Assembly (NCBI GenBank): GCA_025358025.1
Contig: JANYKW010000032.1
Location: 1 to 59,284 of the forward strand
Source of the DNA: Bacteroidia bacterium
Lineage (GTDB): Bacteria > Bacteroidota > Bacteroidia > Bacteroidales > Prolixibacteraceae
DNA: 59,284 nt
Reading direction: 5' to 3'
The notes under the pieces are model-generated. The model saw nothing but the letters and a program-made list of their open reading frames with translations. It made no database searches and was not told the origin of the DNA. Made by a program: the position numbers and the translations under genes. Positions 1 through 7,600 of this stretch are shown here, piece by piece (the stretch's first letter is position 1; each line of letters opens with the position of its first letter).

Positions 1-621
1 TTCAGAGGTATGAATTCCGCAAAGAACAATCACCCCATTGTAGTCTGGTTGATGCAGAAGTTTTGTGAGAATGGAGTTGCAATCATCCGGATCCAGCGGA
101 TTCTGAACCACAATAAAATCTGAAGCAACGACTTTCCCATAACCTGACAAGCTAATATTTTCAACTTCATACACTTCTGCCAGTCTCCGGCAAAAAGAAC
201 GGTAATGATCGTTTTCTACCTGTGCTTCCAGCATAGTCCTTCGGTCGGCAAGCGCCAGAGCCAGAAGTGAAACCCCAAAAGTAGATCCGTAATAGGTAAT
301 AAGTTCAGGTTTGAAGTCATTGACCATTCTAAAGAGCAATCTGTCAAAGCGGGCAGGCAACAGATGCAGCTTCTGGATAAAGCGGGGTCTAAATCCTTTC
401 GACGGGACACACAGCTGCTGATAGGACTCCATGTCAAGTATCCTGAGCATATTCATAACATTCACCCGGGCATCCTTCAGCAAAGGATAGAAAGAAAAAT
501 ACCCGCTGTTTCCGATCACCTCCGTGATCAGCCTGAACAGGAAAGGAGAATGGATCCCATGCCCCTTCCTGTGCCGTGCACGGAAGAGGTATTCAATCTT
601 TTTTCGGGTATAATATTGCAT
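1..621 (-). CDS. SAM-dependent methyltransferase-like protein (partial, runs off left edge)
   Basis: Reading the complement from an ATG at 621 gives 207 open codons that continue past base 1, so the C-terminus is missing. The N-terminus contains RKGHGIHSPFLFRLI, a sequence I recognise as typical of a Bacteroidota class I methyltransferase-like family. A later stretch, YYGSTFGVSLLALALA followed by an acidic residue in MLEAQVEN, sits where motif I and motif II of a Rossmann-fold methyltransferase should be. Motif I is degenerate: YYGSTFG instead of the usual E-x-G-x-x-x-G, so SAM binding is uncertain. The substrate is unknown. It is divergent from recG across a repeat-bearing spacer. Family assignment is inferred from these motifs only. 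Confidence 0.7.
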   Translation of the reverse strand, partial: MQYYTRKKIEYLFRARHRKGHGIHSPFLFRLITEVIGNSGYFSFYPLLKDARVNVMNMLRILDMESYQQLCVPSKGFRPRFIQKLHLLPARFDRLLFRMVNDFKPELITYYGSTFGVSLLALALADRRTMLEAQVENDHYRSFCRRLAEVYEVENISLSGYGKVVASDFIVVQNPLDPDDCNSILTKLLHQPDYNGVIVLCGIHTSE

Positions 622-627
622 AAAGGA

Positions 628-672
628 GTACTTCGAGTACTTCAAGTACTTCAAGTGCCTGGAGTATTTCGC
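628..672. repeat. Five degenerate 9-bp tandem repeats (GTACTTCAA type)
   Basis: Five consecutive 9-base units lie just upstream of the methyltransferase-like start: gtacttcga, gtacttcaa, gtacttcaa, gtgcctgga, gtatttcgc. The unit is close to self-complementary (GTACTT-C-AAGTAC), so orientation cannot be assigned. The last two units are decayed. Confidence 0.85.
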
Positions 673-760
673 ATCACCTAAAATAGCTATTTTTACATTA
701 AGTAATCACATTGTGGGATGCCTTAAATTCTTTCTTCTTAACTTTAGGCACTCTCTACAC

Positions 761-780
761 TTTAAGTACCCGAAGTACTT
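761..780. repeat. Second block of AAGTAC 9-bp units before recG
   Basis: The units tttaagtac and ccgaagtac followed by tt end four bases before the recG ATG. They match the 628-672 repeat in sequence and 9-bp phase, so the two blocks flank the same divergent spacer. Confidence 0.65.
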
Positions 781-783
781 CTT

Positions 784-2880
784 ATGCTGGAACAGGAAAT
801 AAAATTTCTTCCCGGAGTGGGTCCAAAAAGAGCAGCTATTCTAACCCAGGAGCTGAAGATCACCACTGTGGCTGAATTGCTGTACTATTTTCCATACAAA
901 TATGTCGACCGTACCAAATTCTACAAGATCAGGGAGATAAACGAAACCCTGCCATTTATTCAGGTTAAGGGTGTGATCACCAATATGGAAGTCGTTGGTG
1001 AAGGACGTGCCCAGCGCTTGGTTGCCAATTTTTATGATGGAGATAATGTGATGGAGTTGGTTTGGTTTAGAGGAATCAAATTTGTAAAAGGAACACTAAA
1101 AAAAAAATTCCCGTATGTCATTTTTGGAAAACCAACAGAATTTAACGGAAAATGGAAATTGGTTCATCCTGAACTGGAGGAGGTAGTCGAAGAGGCAGAA
1201 AAGAAAGTGGGTTACATACAGCCCTTTTACAATACCAGCGAGAAAATGAAAAGCAATTTTCTCGCTTCAAAAGCCATACAGAAATTTCAGCATTCAGCGA
1301 TTCAGCTTTGTAAAGGAAAGATAACAGAGACCCTGCCACTTTGGCTGATCGATCAGCTTAAACTGATGCCTCTCGAAACTGCACTGGTTAATATTCACTT
1401 TCCCTTTGACCCGCCAACTTTGCGTCGTGCTGAATACAGGTTGAAATTTGAAGAGCTATTTTACATCCAGCTTAAACTGCTTCATCTAAAGCACGAAAGG
1501 CAAAATAAATTCAAAGGACAGATTTTCAAAAAGGTTGGCACCTTTTTCAATACTTTCTTCCACAATCATCTCCCTTTTGAGCTGACTGGTGCACAAAAAC
1601 GGGTAATCAGGGAGATCAGAAAAGATACCCTGAACGGGAAGCAGATGAACCGGCTTCTGCAGGGCGATGTCGGCAGTGGCAAAACCATGGTCGCACTGAT
1701 GATCTCTCTTATCGCCATGGACAATGGATTTCAGGCCTGCATGATGGCTCCGACGGAGATTCTGGCAGTACAGCATTACCAATCTGTGCTGAAGTTGATT
1801 GGTGATCTGCCCGTCAATGTGAGATTGCTGACAGGTTCTACCAAAAAATCTGAACGACTGACCATCCATAAGCAGCTGCTGGATGGTTCCCTGAATCTGC
1901 TAATCGGTACGCATGCTCTCCTCGAAGACATTGTTGAGTTCAAAAACCTGGGGATCGTTGTTATCGACGAGCAACACCGTTTCGGGGTCATGCAACGAGC
2001 CAGAATGTGGCGTAAGAGCTTCCTGCCTCCCCATGTCCTGGTTATGACAGCAACACCCATCCCCCGCACACTGGCCATGACTGTCTACGGCGACCTGGAT
2101 GTCTCTGTCATCGATGAGTTGCCACCCGGGAGAAAGCCAATCCGGACTTTTCACTATTACGACAACCACAGGGCCGAACTTTACCAGTTTATCAAAAAGG
2201 AGATAGCCCTGGGAAGACAGATTTACATCGTTTTCCCTTTGATCAAAGAGTCGGAGAAACTGGATTTTAAAAACCTCGAAGAGGGGTACGAACAGCTGAG
2301 AATCGCATTTCCACTGCCCCAATATAACATCAGCATGGTGCACGGCAAGTTGAAAGCTGCTGCCAAAGATCAGGAGATGCAACGATTTAAAAACAAGGAA
2401 ACCCAAATTCTCGTCGCTACCACGGTAATCGAAGTTGGGGTGGATATTCCCAATGCCTCCGTGATGGTAATAGAAAGCACAGAACGATTTGGTCTTTCTC
2501 AGTTGCACCAGCTCAGGGGAAGAGTCGGACGAGGGGCTGATCAATCCTATTGTATCCTGATGAGCAGTGTAAAACTTAGTCACGAAAGCAGGCAGCGCAT
2601 CAATACCATGGTAGCTACCAATGACGGTTTTGAAATTGCTGAGGCTGATATGCGCCTTCGAGGACCAGGCGACCTCGAAGGTACCCAGCAGAGCGGACTG
2701 GCCTTTGACCTCAGAATCTCCAATCTGGCCAAAGACGGTCAGATCCTGCAATATGCCAGAGATCTGGCAGAAATGATTCTGGCCACAGATCCGCTTTTGC
2801 TCGACCCAAAAAATCACATCCTGACCAGACAGCTGCTAGCATTGCGAAAAAATCTCCTGAACTGGGGGGCGATAAGCTGA
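784..2880 (+). CDS. recG: ATP-dependent DNA helicase RecG
   Basis: This 698-residue superfamily 2 helicase remodels stalled replication forks and drives branch migration of recombination intermediates. The N-terminus (FLPGVGPKRA, residues 8-17) starts the wedge/OB region that grips branched DNA. Helicase motif I is GDVGSGKT at about residues 294-301, motif II is DEQH at about 395, and motif III is TATPIPRTL. The C-terminal half carries the second RecA lobe (TTVIEVGVDIPNAS) and a QLRGRVGRG motif VI. The length is normal for RecG and all core motifs are intact. The start ATG at 784 has no clear Shine-Dalgarno sequence, which is usual for Bacteroidota. The gene stands alone, divergent from the methyltransferase-like gene. 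Confidence 0.97.
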   Translation: MLEQEIKFLPGVGPKRAAILTQELKITTVAELLYYFPYKYVDRTKFYKIREINETLPFIQVKGVITNMEVVGEGRAQRLVANFYDGDNVMELVWFRGIKFVKGTLKKKFPYVIFGKPTEFNGKWKLVHPELEEVVEEAEKKVGYIQPFYNTSEKMKSNFLASKAIQKFQHSAIQLCKGKITETLPLWLIDQLKLMPLETALVNIHFPFDPPTLRRAEYRLKFEELFYIQLKLLHLKHERQNKFKGQIFKKVGTFFNTFFHNHLPFELTGAQKRVIREIRKDTLNGKQMNRLLQGDVGSGKTMVALMISLIAMDNGFQACMMAPTEILAVQHYQSVLKLIGDLPVNVRLLTGSTKKSERLTIHKQLLDGSLNLLIGTHALLEDIVEFKNLGIVVIDEQHRFGVMQRARMWRKSFLPPHVLVMTATPIPRTLAMTVYGDLDVSVIDELPPGRKPIRTFHYYDNHRAELYQFIKKEIALGRQIYIVFPLIKESEKLDFKNLEEGYEQLRIAFPLPQYNISMVHGKLKAAAKDQEMQRFKNKETQILVATTVIEVGVDIPNASVMVIESTERFGLSQLHQLRGRVGRGADQSYCILMSSVKLSHESRQRINTMVATNDGFEIAEADMRLRGPGDLEGTQQSGLAFDLRISNLAKDGQILQYARDLAEMILATDPLLLDPKNHILTRQLLALRKNLLNWGAIS

Positions 2881-3003
2881 TGTTCAGATTAGTTGATGCA
2901 ACTATTTCATGAGGTAACGATTTAATACTATGCGGATTTTTGCATTTCATCATGCACCATACATTCAATATTCAGGGTTTAAAAAAAGTAATTAATTTTG
3001 ATC

Positions 3004-3978
3004 ATGCCTATAAATAAATATCCCCCACCCAATACACCCCAAGCCCCGGCAAATGAATATAGTCCTGACATTAACAGGATTATGTTCATCGCACTGTTAC
3101 CGGCAACCATCATGGCTTTTCTCTTCTTCGGATTTAACAGTCTGAGAATTATGCTTGCTGCAGTTATCTCCTGCCTGCTTTTTGAGTACACCATTCAAAA
3201 ATTTATCCTGAAAGTCCCCTCGGCCATGCGCAATGGTTCTGCGGCGATCATCGGATTATTGCTGGCTTTGAGCCTGCCACCCGGTCTTCCGTTATGGATA
3301 GTGGTAATTGGCTCCCTGGTGGCAACGGGGATTACCTGGGTCTCTTTTGGCAGACTTGGACAAAACCCTTTCAATCCGGTATTGGTTGGCTGGACTTTTC
3401 TGACCATTTCCTTCCCTGGACAGATGACAACCTGGACAGCAACAATTACAGCAATCGATACATTTACAGGTGCAACCCCGCTTGAATTATTAAAAGAAGG
3501 TCTTAAAAATGGCAAATCTCTTGAAATGATAATGACCGATAGTCAAATTCCGGGCTATTTTGACATGTTTTGGGGAAACATGAGCGGATCTCTTGGCGAG
3601 ATTTCCTCCATTGCCATATTGCTGGGAGGCCTCTATCTGCTTTGGAAAAAAATAATTTCATGGCATATTCCTGTGGCTGTTCTCGGCATAATTTTCATAT
3701 TCCAGTCATTGCTATGGATGGTCGCTCCCGGAAGGTTCATGGATCCCCTGTTTCACATAATAACCGGAGGGGTGATGCTTGGTGCATTTTTTATGGCCCC
3801 CAATCTTACAACCTCAGGGATGACTGCTCCAGCTAAACTCATCTTTGGATCCGGTATTGCTTTGATTACCATGATTCTTCGCAATTTCGGATCTCCACCG
3901 GAAGGAATCGCTTATGCCATTCTTATGATGAATGGAATTACTCCCCTGCTCAACGCAAAAATCAAAACCAAATTTTAA
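3004..3978 (+). CDS. rnfD: RnfD/NqrB-family membrane electron-transport subunit (orphan)
   Basis: This 324-residue, strongly hydrophobic protein has about nine to ten predicted membrane segments. It contains TFTGATPLELLK near residues 156-167. In RnfD and NqrB the Thr of the (S/D/T)GAT motif carries covalently linked FMN, so the flavinylation site appears intact. Other family marks are GRLGQNPFNPVLVG, GGVMLGAFFMAPNLTTSG and the C-terminal PEGIAYAILMMN. I use ATG 3004; an in-frame TTG at 2998 is a weaker alternative. RnfD normally works inside an RnfABCDGE complex that couples ferredoxin:NAD+ electron flow to ion transport, but no other rnf gene is in this window. A homologous flavoprotein role outside Rnf is possible. 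Confidence 0.85.
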   Translation: MPINKYPPPNTPQAPANEYSPDINRIMFIALLPATIMAFLFFGFNSLRIMLAAVISCLLFEYTIQKFILKVPSAMRNGSAAIIGLLLALSLPPGLPLWIVVIGSLVATGITWVSFGRLGQNPFNPVLVGWTFLTISFPGQMTTWTATITAIDTFTGATPLELLKEGLKNGKSLEMIMTDSQIPGYFDMFWGNMSGSLGEISSIAILLGGLYLLWKKIISWHIPVAVLGIIFIFQSLLWMVAPGRFMDPLFHIITGGVMLGAFFMAPNLTTSGMTAPAKLIFGSGIALITMILRNFGSPPEGIAYAILMMNGITPLLNAKIKTKF

Positions 3979-3992
3979 AAGGATCACATAAC

Positions 3993-4751
3993 ATGAGCCA
4001 TTTTCTGTTACTCCTGATGGTGTCATTTCCTATCTTCCTATCCGGGAAGGAGACCAAAAAAATTGTCAGAAAGATAGACTTTTCAGGCTTAAAGGAGACC
4101 TTTTATATACTCAAATCGGACACATCTGTCAGACATGGAACCTATATCCTGGAATCAAACGGGATAGTCCTGATCGAAGGACATTACCAAATGGGGGTCA
4201 AAGACAGCTTATGGACCCAATACAATTTGGAAAAAAAAATTAGAGCCAGAGGCTGGATTAAAAATAACAGACGTGATGGTCTGTGGGAATACAATAATTA
4301 TTTGGGAGAGCTGGAACAAAAAATTGATTTTTCTACAAATGAGATACTATATTATCAGACTCCTTTTGCCAATTATCCGTTCTTAATTTTCGCAAAGGCC
4401 GATACCCTCGTCAGCATATTGGACAGACCACCGCTTTATATCGGCGGAACCAGCCGGTTCAACGAATTTTTAGCAGAAGAAATACACATTCCGCTCCACA
4501 AACCCGGGGAGAAAATCATGGGTACAGTCTATGTGCAGTTTACCATCGACAGCACTGGAATAACTTCAAATCACCACATTCTGAAAGGAATCGGCAGGGT
4601 TTGCAACGTGGAAGCGCTGCGAGTCGTTAAAAGTATTCCTGACGACTGGATTCCTGGGATATTCAACGGCAAATCTGTTTCTGTCGAATATATTGTCACT
4701 GTAAAATTTGATAATAATATCTCTTCACCTACATTTCCTTTTAATTTTTAA
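3993..4751 (+). CDS. Secreted TonB C-terminal-domain protein with imprint-like (YwqK/MORN-type) repeats
   Basis: This 252-residue protein starts with a short hydrophobic signal or anchor (residues 1-17). Residues about 45-120 hold imprint-type motifs (RHGTYILESNGIVLIEGHY, KDSLWTQY, RDGLWEYNN) of the kind seen in YwqK/MORN-like modules. The C-terminal 90 residues resemble a TonB energy-transducer C-terminal domain: GTVYVQFTIDSTGITSNHHI, then NVEALRVVKSIPDDWIPG and a final VTVKF strand. There is no proline-rich periplasm-spanning linker, so it may not energise a receptor in the usual way. It begins 14 bases after rnfD, so the two are probably co-transcribed. Confidence 0.8.
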   Translation: MSHFLLLLMVSFPIFLSGKETKKIVRKIDFSGLKETFYILKSDTSVRHGTYILESNGIVLIEGHYQMGVKDSLWTQYNLEKKIRARGWIKNNRRDGLWEYNNYLGELEQKIDFSTNEILYYQTPFANYPFLIFAKADTLVSILDRPPLYIGGTSRFNEFLAEEIHIPLHKPGEKIMGTVYVQFTIDSTGITSNHHILKGIGRVCNVEALRVVKSIPDDWIPGIFNGKSVSVEYIVTVKFDNNISSPTFPFNF

Positions 4752-4784
4752 ATACTTTTAATAATAAATTCCAAAATAAAAAAG

Positions 4785-5117
4785 ATGACAGACGACACTT
4801 TAATCACCACATGTACCTCGCTGGAAGGTTACCGGATTATCAAACAGCTGGGCCTGGTCAGGGGTATTACCGTTCGGTCCAGAAATATTTTCGGATCCTT
4901 TGCCGGAAGTCTGATGACAATTTTCGGAGGCAGAAATGTCATTTATACCGAATTGTGCGAAAAAGCGCGCGAGGAAGCATTGCAGCTTATGGTTGAACAC
5001 GCCAGAATCATCGGGGCCAATGCTATCATTAACATGCGCTATGATGCCAACGATGTAATGACCGGCCTGACTGAGGTGCTGGCTTATGGCACTGCTGTGG
5101 TAGTAGAAAAAATATAG
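4785..5117 (+). CDS. ybjQ: YbjQ family (UPF0145) protein
   Basis: This 110-residue protein has the YbjQ/UPF0145 pattern: TTCTSLEGYRI at the N-terminus, then LGLVRGITVRSRNI, AREEALQLMVEHARIIGANAIINMRYD and a terminal TEVLAYGTAVVVE strand. Family members assemble into rings and have been labelled heavy-metal binding in some databases, but no biochemical role is established. It lies 33 bases after the TonB-like gene and 5 bases before a small membrane protein gene, with which it probably shares a transcript. Confidence 0.9.
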   Translation: MTDDTLITTCTSLEGYRIIKQLGLVRGITVRSRNIFGSFAGSLMTIFGGRNVIYTELCEKAREEALQLMVEHARIIGANAIINMRYDANDVMTGLTEVLAYGTAVVVEKI

Positions 5118-5122
5118 TATAG

Positions 5123-5437
5123 ATGCCAAGAGATCCGAAATTTATTTTTTTTCTGATTCTTTCTGTTTTAGCCGGATTGTTCCTGGGATGGATGGACTCC
5201 CGTCAGGGGTGGGATGATACCGGAATTACAGCAGGATTGATTGTAGTTATTTCTGCACTTTTTGGCTTTTCCCATCCCGAACGACCCTGGATCTGGGCAC
5301 TCACCGTGAGCATATGGATCCCGCTTCATGCCATCCTTTTAACTGGGGACTTCAAAATGCTGGTGGTGACCCTGTTTGGTTTTGCAGGAGCCTACCTTGG
5401 GGCAGCCGTTAAAAAGAACAAGCCAGCCTCAAAATAA
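5123..5437 (+). CDS. Small three-to-four-helix membrane protein, unknown function
   Basis: I do not recognise this 104-residue protein. Hydrophobic segments lie at about residues 7-23, 35-48, 58-74 and 80-96, ending in a basic tail (KKNKPASK), so it is an inner-membrane protein with perhaps four helices. The loop between the first two segments is acidic and polar (MDSRQGWDD). It starts 5 bases after ybjQ, which suggests translational coupling and a shared role. Confidence 0.7.
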   Translation: MPRDPKFIFFLILSVLAGLFLGWMDSRQGWDDTGITAGLIVVISALFGFSHPERPWIWALTVSIWIPLHAILLTGDFKMLVVTLFGFAGAYLGAAVKKNKPASK

Positions 5438-5440
5438 TCG

Positions 5441-5485
5441 CATTTTCAAATTTCCATATTCTCTCATTTTCAAATTGGCACATTT
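5441..5485. repeat. Direct repeat of cattttcaaatt in the spacer before yicC
   Basis: The 12-base word cattttcaaatt occurs perfectly at 5441-5452 and 5465-5476, a 24-base period, with a partial further unit (cattta) after it. This is one of several short tandem-repeat remnants in spacers of this window. Confidence 0.75.
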
Positions 5486-5491
5486 ATTACC

Positions 5492-5499
5492 TACCTTTG
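5492..5499 (+). promoter_or_regulatory. Bacteroidota -7 box (TACCTTTG) for yicC
   Basis: TACCTTTG matches the Bacteroidota TAnnTTTG -7 element exactly. It sits 17 bases before the yicC ATG, implying a very short leader. No good -33 TTG lies at the ideal distance; a TTG at 5475-5477 is closer than usual. Confidence 0.6.
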
Positions 5500-5516
5500 C
5501 CTAAAATCACCTTGAC

Positions 5517-6389
5517 ATGTTAAAATCGATGACAGGTTATGGCAAAGCTGAATGTGAGCTTTCGCAAAAAAAAATAACGATTGAGATTAAATCACTGAAT
5601 AGCAAACAGATGGATCTCAATACCCGTATTTCTCTCCTCTTTCGTGAGAAAGATCTGGAGATTCGCAGGGAGCTTTCAGATAAGCTAATCCGCGGGAAAG
5701 TGGATTTTATACTTTATAGCGAATCGCTCGGGGAGGATTCAGCAACAAAAATCAACGCAGGAGTTGTAAAGAGCTACTACAAACAGATGGAACAGATCTC
5801 AGCAGATCTGAACATTCCTTTACATGACAGCATATTGCAGACAATCCTCACTTTACCTGAAGTCGTTAAGAATGGAAAGGAGGAGCTTGACGAAAAGGAA
5901 TGGAAAGCTATTACTGCTAAAATAGCTGAGGCTATAGCCTCCCTTGATCAGTTTCGCATACAGGAAGGATCGGTTTTAAAACAGGATTTAGTTTCCAATG
6001 TGCAGTCGATCACATCTTTGCTGACAGAAATCGAACAATATGAAGAAGAAAGGGTGACCCGGATCAAGGAAAAGATTTTCGAGGGGCTCAGAGATATTTC
6101 CATTGAGCAGGTGAACGAAAACAGGTTGGAGCAAGAGATGATTTTCTACCTGGAAAAAATGGATGTCAACGAAGAAAAGGTTAGATTACTGAACCATTGC
6201 AACTACTTCTTAGAAACCATGGGACTAAATGAACCTGTCGGAAAGAAACTTGGCTTCATTGCCCAGGAAATAGGACGGGAGGTGAACACACTCGGTTCAA
6301 AAGCCAACCATTTGGAGATGCAAAAACTGGTTATCCGGATGAAGGACGCTCTCGAAAAAATTAAAGAGCAGTTGCTCAATGTTTTATAA
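5517..6389 (+). CDS. yicC: YicC family endoribonuclease-like protein
   Basis: This 290-residue protein has family-typical ends: MLKSMTGYGKAE at the N-terminus with NSKQMDLNTRI following, and a C-terminus with GKKLGFIAQEIGREVNTLGSKAN, which is near-diagnostic of YicC/YloC. Members have been reported to act as endoribonucleases affecting small-RNA and mRNA turnover; the acidic and histidine residues of the C-terminal domain are present. It lies 14 bases before gmk, an arrangement common across many bacteria and consistent with an operon yicC-gmk-nadD-priA. A promoter box is visible just upstream. Confidence 0.93.
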   Translation: MLKSMTGYGKAECELSQKKITIEIKSLNSKQMDLNTRISLLFREKDLEIRRELSDKLIRGKVDFILYSESLGEDSATKINAGVVKSYYKQMEQISADLNIPLHDSILQTILTLPEVVKNGKEELDEKEWKAITAKIAEAIASLDQFRIQEGSVLKQDLVSNVQSITSLLTEIEQYEEERVTRIKEKIFEGLRDISIEQVNENRLEQEMIFYLEKMDVNEEKVRLLNHCNYFLETMGLNEPVGKKLGFIAQEIGREVNTLGSKANHLEMQKLVIRMKDALEKIKEQLLNVL

Positions 6390-6403
6390 TATATTTACCC
6401 CGA

Positions 6404-6970
6404 ATGAAGGAAGGCAAAATAATCATCGTCTCCGCTCCCTCAGGTGCAGGAAAAACCACCATCGTCAGACATCTGCTGTCGAAGTATAGTAACTTTGCCT
6501 TCTCTGTCTCAGCAACTACCAGAAAAGCAAGGGGAAACGAGGTGAACGGAGTTGACTATTTTTTCCTGACTATAGATGAATTCAAGACAAAAATAAACAA
6601 CAATGAATTTCTGGAATGGCAAGAGGTCTATCCGGATAATTTTTACGGCTCCCTGAAGGATGAAGTTGAAAAAATATTGAATAGCGGGAAGAATATTCTC
6701 TTTGATGTGGATGTTGTTGGCGGCAGTAATATCAAGAAATATTATGGTGCCCGTGCCCTTGCTCTCTTTATTCAGCCTCCTTCCATTCCTGAACTCGAAA
6801 AAAGGTTAATTGCCCGCTCAACAGACGATCAGAAAGTAATCCGGGAAAGAGTTGAAAAAGCAGAACGCGAGTTGAGCTATGCTCCCCTGTTTGATACCAT
6901 TATTATCAATGACACCCTGGAGCATGCATTACAAGAAGCCGAGATTTGTGTAAAAAATTTTCTCTCCTGA
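6404..6970 (+). CDS. gmk: Guanylate kinase
   Basis: This 188-residue enzyme phosphorylates GMP to GDP with ATP in purine nucleotide synthesis and salvage. The P-loop SAPSGAGKTT is at about residues 10-19. The GMP-binding region includes SATTRKARGNEVNGVDYFF and EFLEWQEVY, and the lid/Arg segment is RLIARSTDDQKVIRERVEKAERE. Length and motifs are canonical. It is in the yicC-gmk-nadD-priA run, 33 bases upstream of nadD. Confidence 0.97.
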   Translation: MKEGKIIIVSAPSGAGKTTIVRHLLSKYSNFAFSVSATTRKARGNEVNGVDYFFLTIDEFKTKINNNEFLEWQEVYPDNFYGSLKDEVEKILNSGKNILFDVDVVGGSNIKKYYGARALALFIQPPSIPELEKRLIARSTDDQKVIRERVEKAERELSYAPLFDTIIINDTLEHALQEAEICVKNFLS

Positions 6971-7003
6971 CCTGCCTCCAATGAATAATCAACCAATCAT
7001 CTA

Positions 7004-7600
7004 ATGAAGATCGCCGTCTATTCCGGTTCGTTCAATCCGATACACAATGGACACCTTGCTGTAGCCAAAGCTTCCTTGGAAGTGGGCTATAATGAGGTAT
7101 GGATGGTGATTTCCCCACAAAATCCACATAAAAACGAGGAGGAACTATGGCCATTTGAAGACCGGTTGAAAATGGTTGAGCTGGCTGTTTTGAATCAGCC
7201 ACAGTTGAAAGCAAGCGAATGCGAAAATTATCTTCCGCGTCCTTCCTATACCATCCATACTTTGAAATATCTGAAGAAGAGCTATCCGCAGCATCAGTTC
7301 AGGCTGCTGATCGGTGAAGATAATCTTCAAAATTTCCGCCTGTGGAAAGATTATCTGCAGATTATCCGAACCTTTGGCCTAATCGTTTATCCCAGGAATT
7401 CCGCACCCGTACATCCATTTGAACCCTCCCCCAATATTTGTTATATCAAAGCTCCACTGCTCAGCATCAGCTCTTCAGAGATCAGATCCAGACTGAATGA
7501 AAATCAATCCGTGCGTGGACTGGTTCCTGCAGAAGTGGAGCAATACCTGATTCAGAATTTTATTACGAGTCCATCCAAATCCGATTTTCAAGATCCATGA
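7004..7600 (+). CDS. nadD: Nicotinate-nucleotide adenylyltransferase
   Basis: This 198-residue enzyme adenylates nicotinate mononucleotide to deamido-NAD in NAD synthesis. The nucleotidyltransferase signature is GSFNPIHNGHLAVA (residues 8-21, the (H/N)xGH motif), and the C-terminal ISSSEIRSRL is the (I/S)SSTxIR motif. The substrate-pocket stretch MVISPQNPHKN is also typical. Its last bases overlap the priA start (ATGA, 4 bases), indicating translational coupling. Confidence 0.96.
   Translation: MKIAVYSGSFNPIHNGHLAVAKASLEVGYNEVWMVISPQNPHKNEEELWPFEDRLKMVELAVLNQPQLKASECENYLPRPSYTIHTLKYLKKSYPQHQFRLLIGEDNLQNFRLWKDYLQIIRTFGLIVYPRNSAPVHPFEPSPNICYIKAPLLSISSSEIRSRLNENQSVRGLVPAEVEQYLIQNFITSPSKSDFQDP

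Noticed and set aside
364-681. Plus-strand open frame of 105 residues at the left edge
   Set aside because: It is antisense to the methyltransferase-like gene, which carries recognisable motifs, and it crosses the 9-bp repeats.
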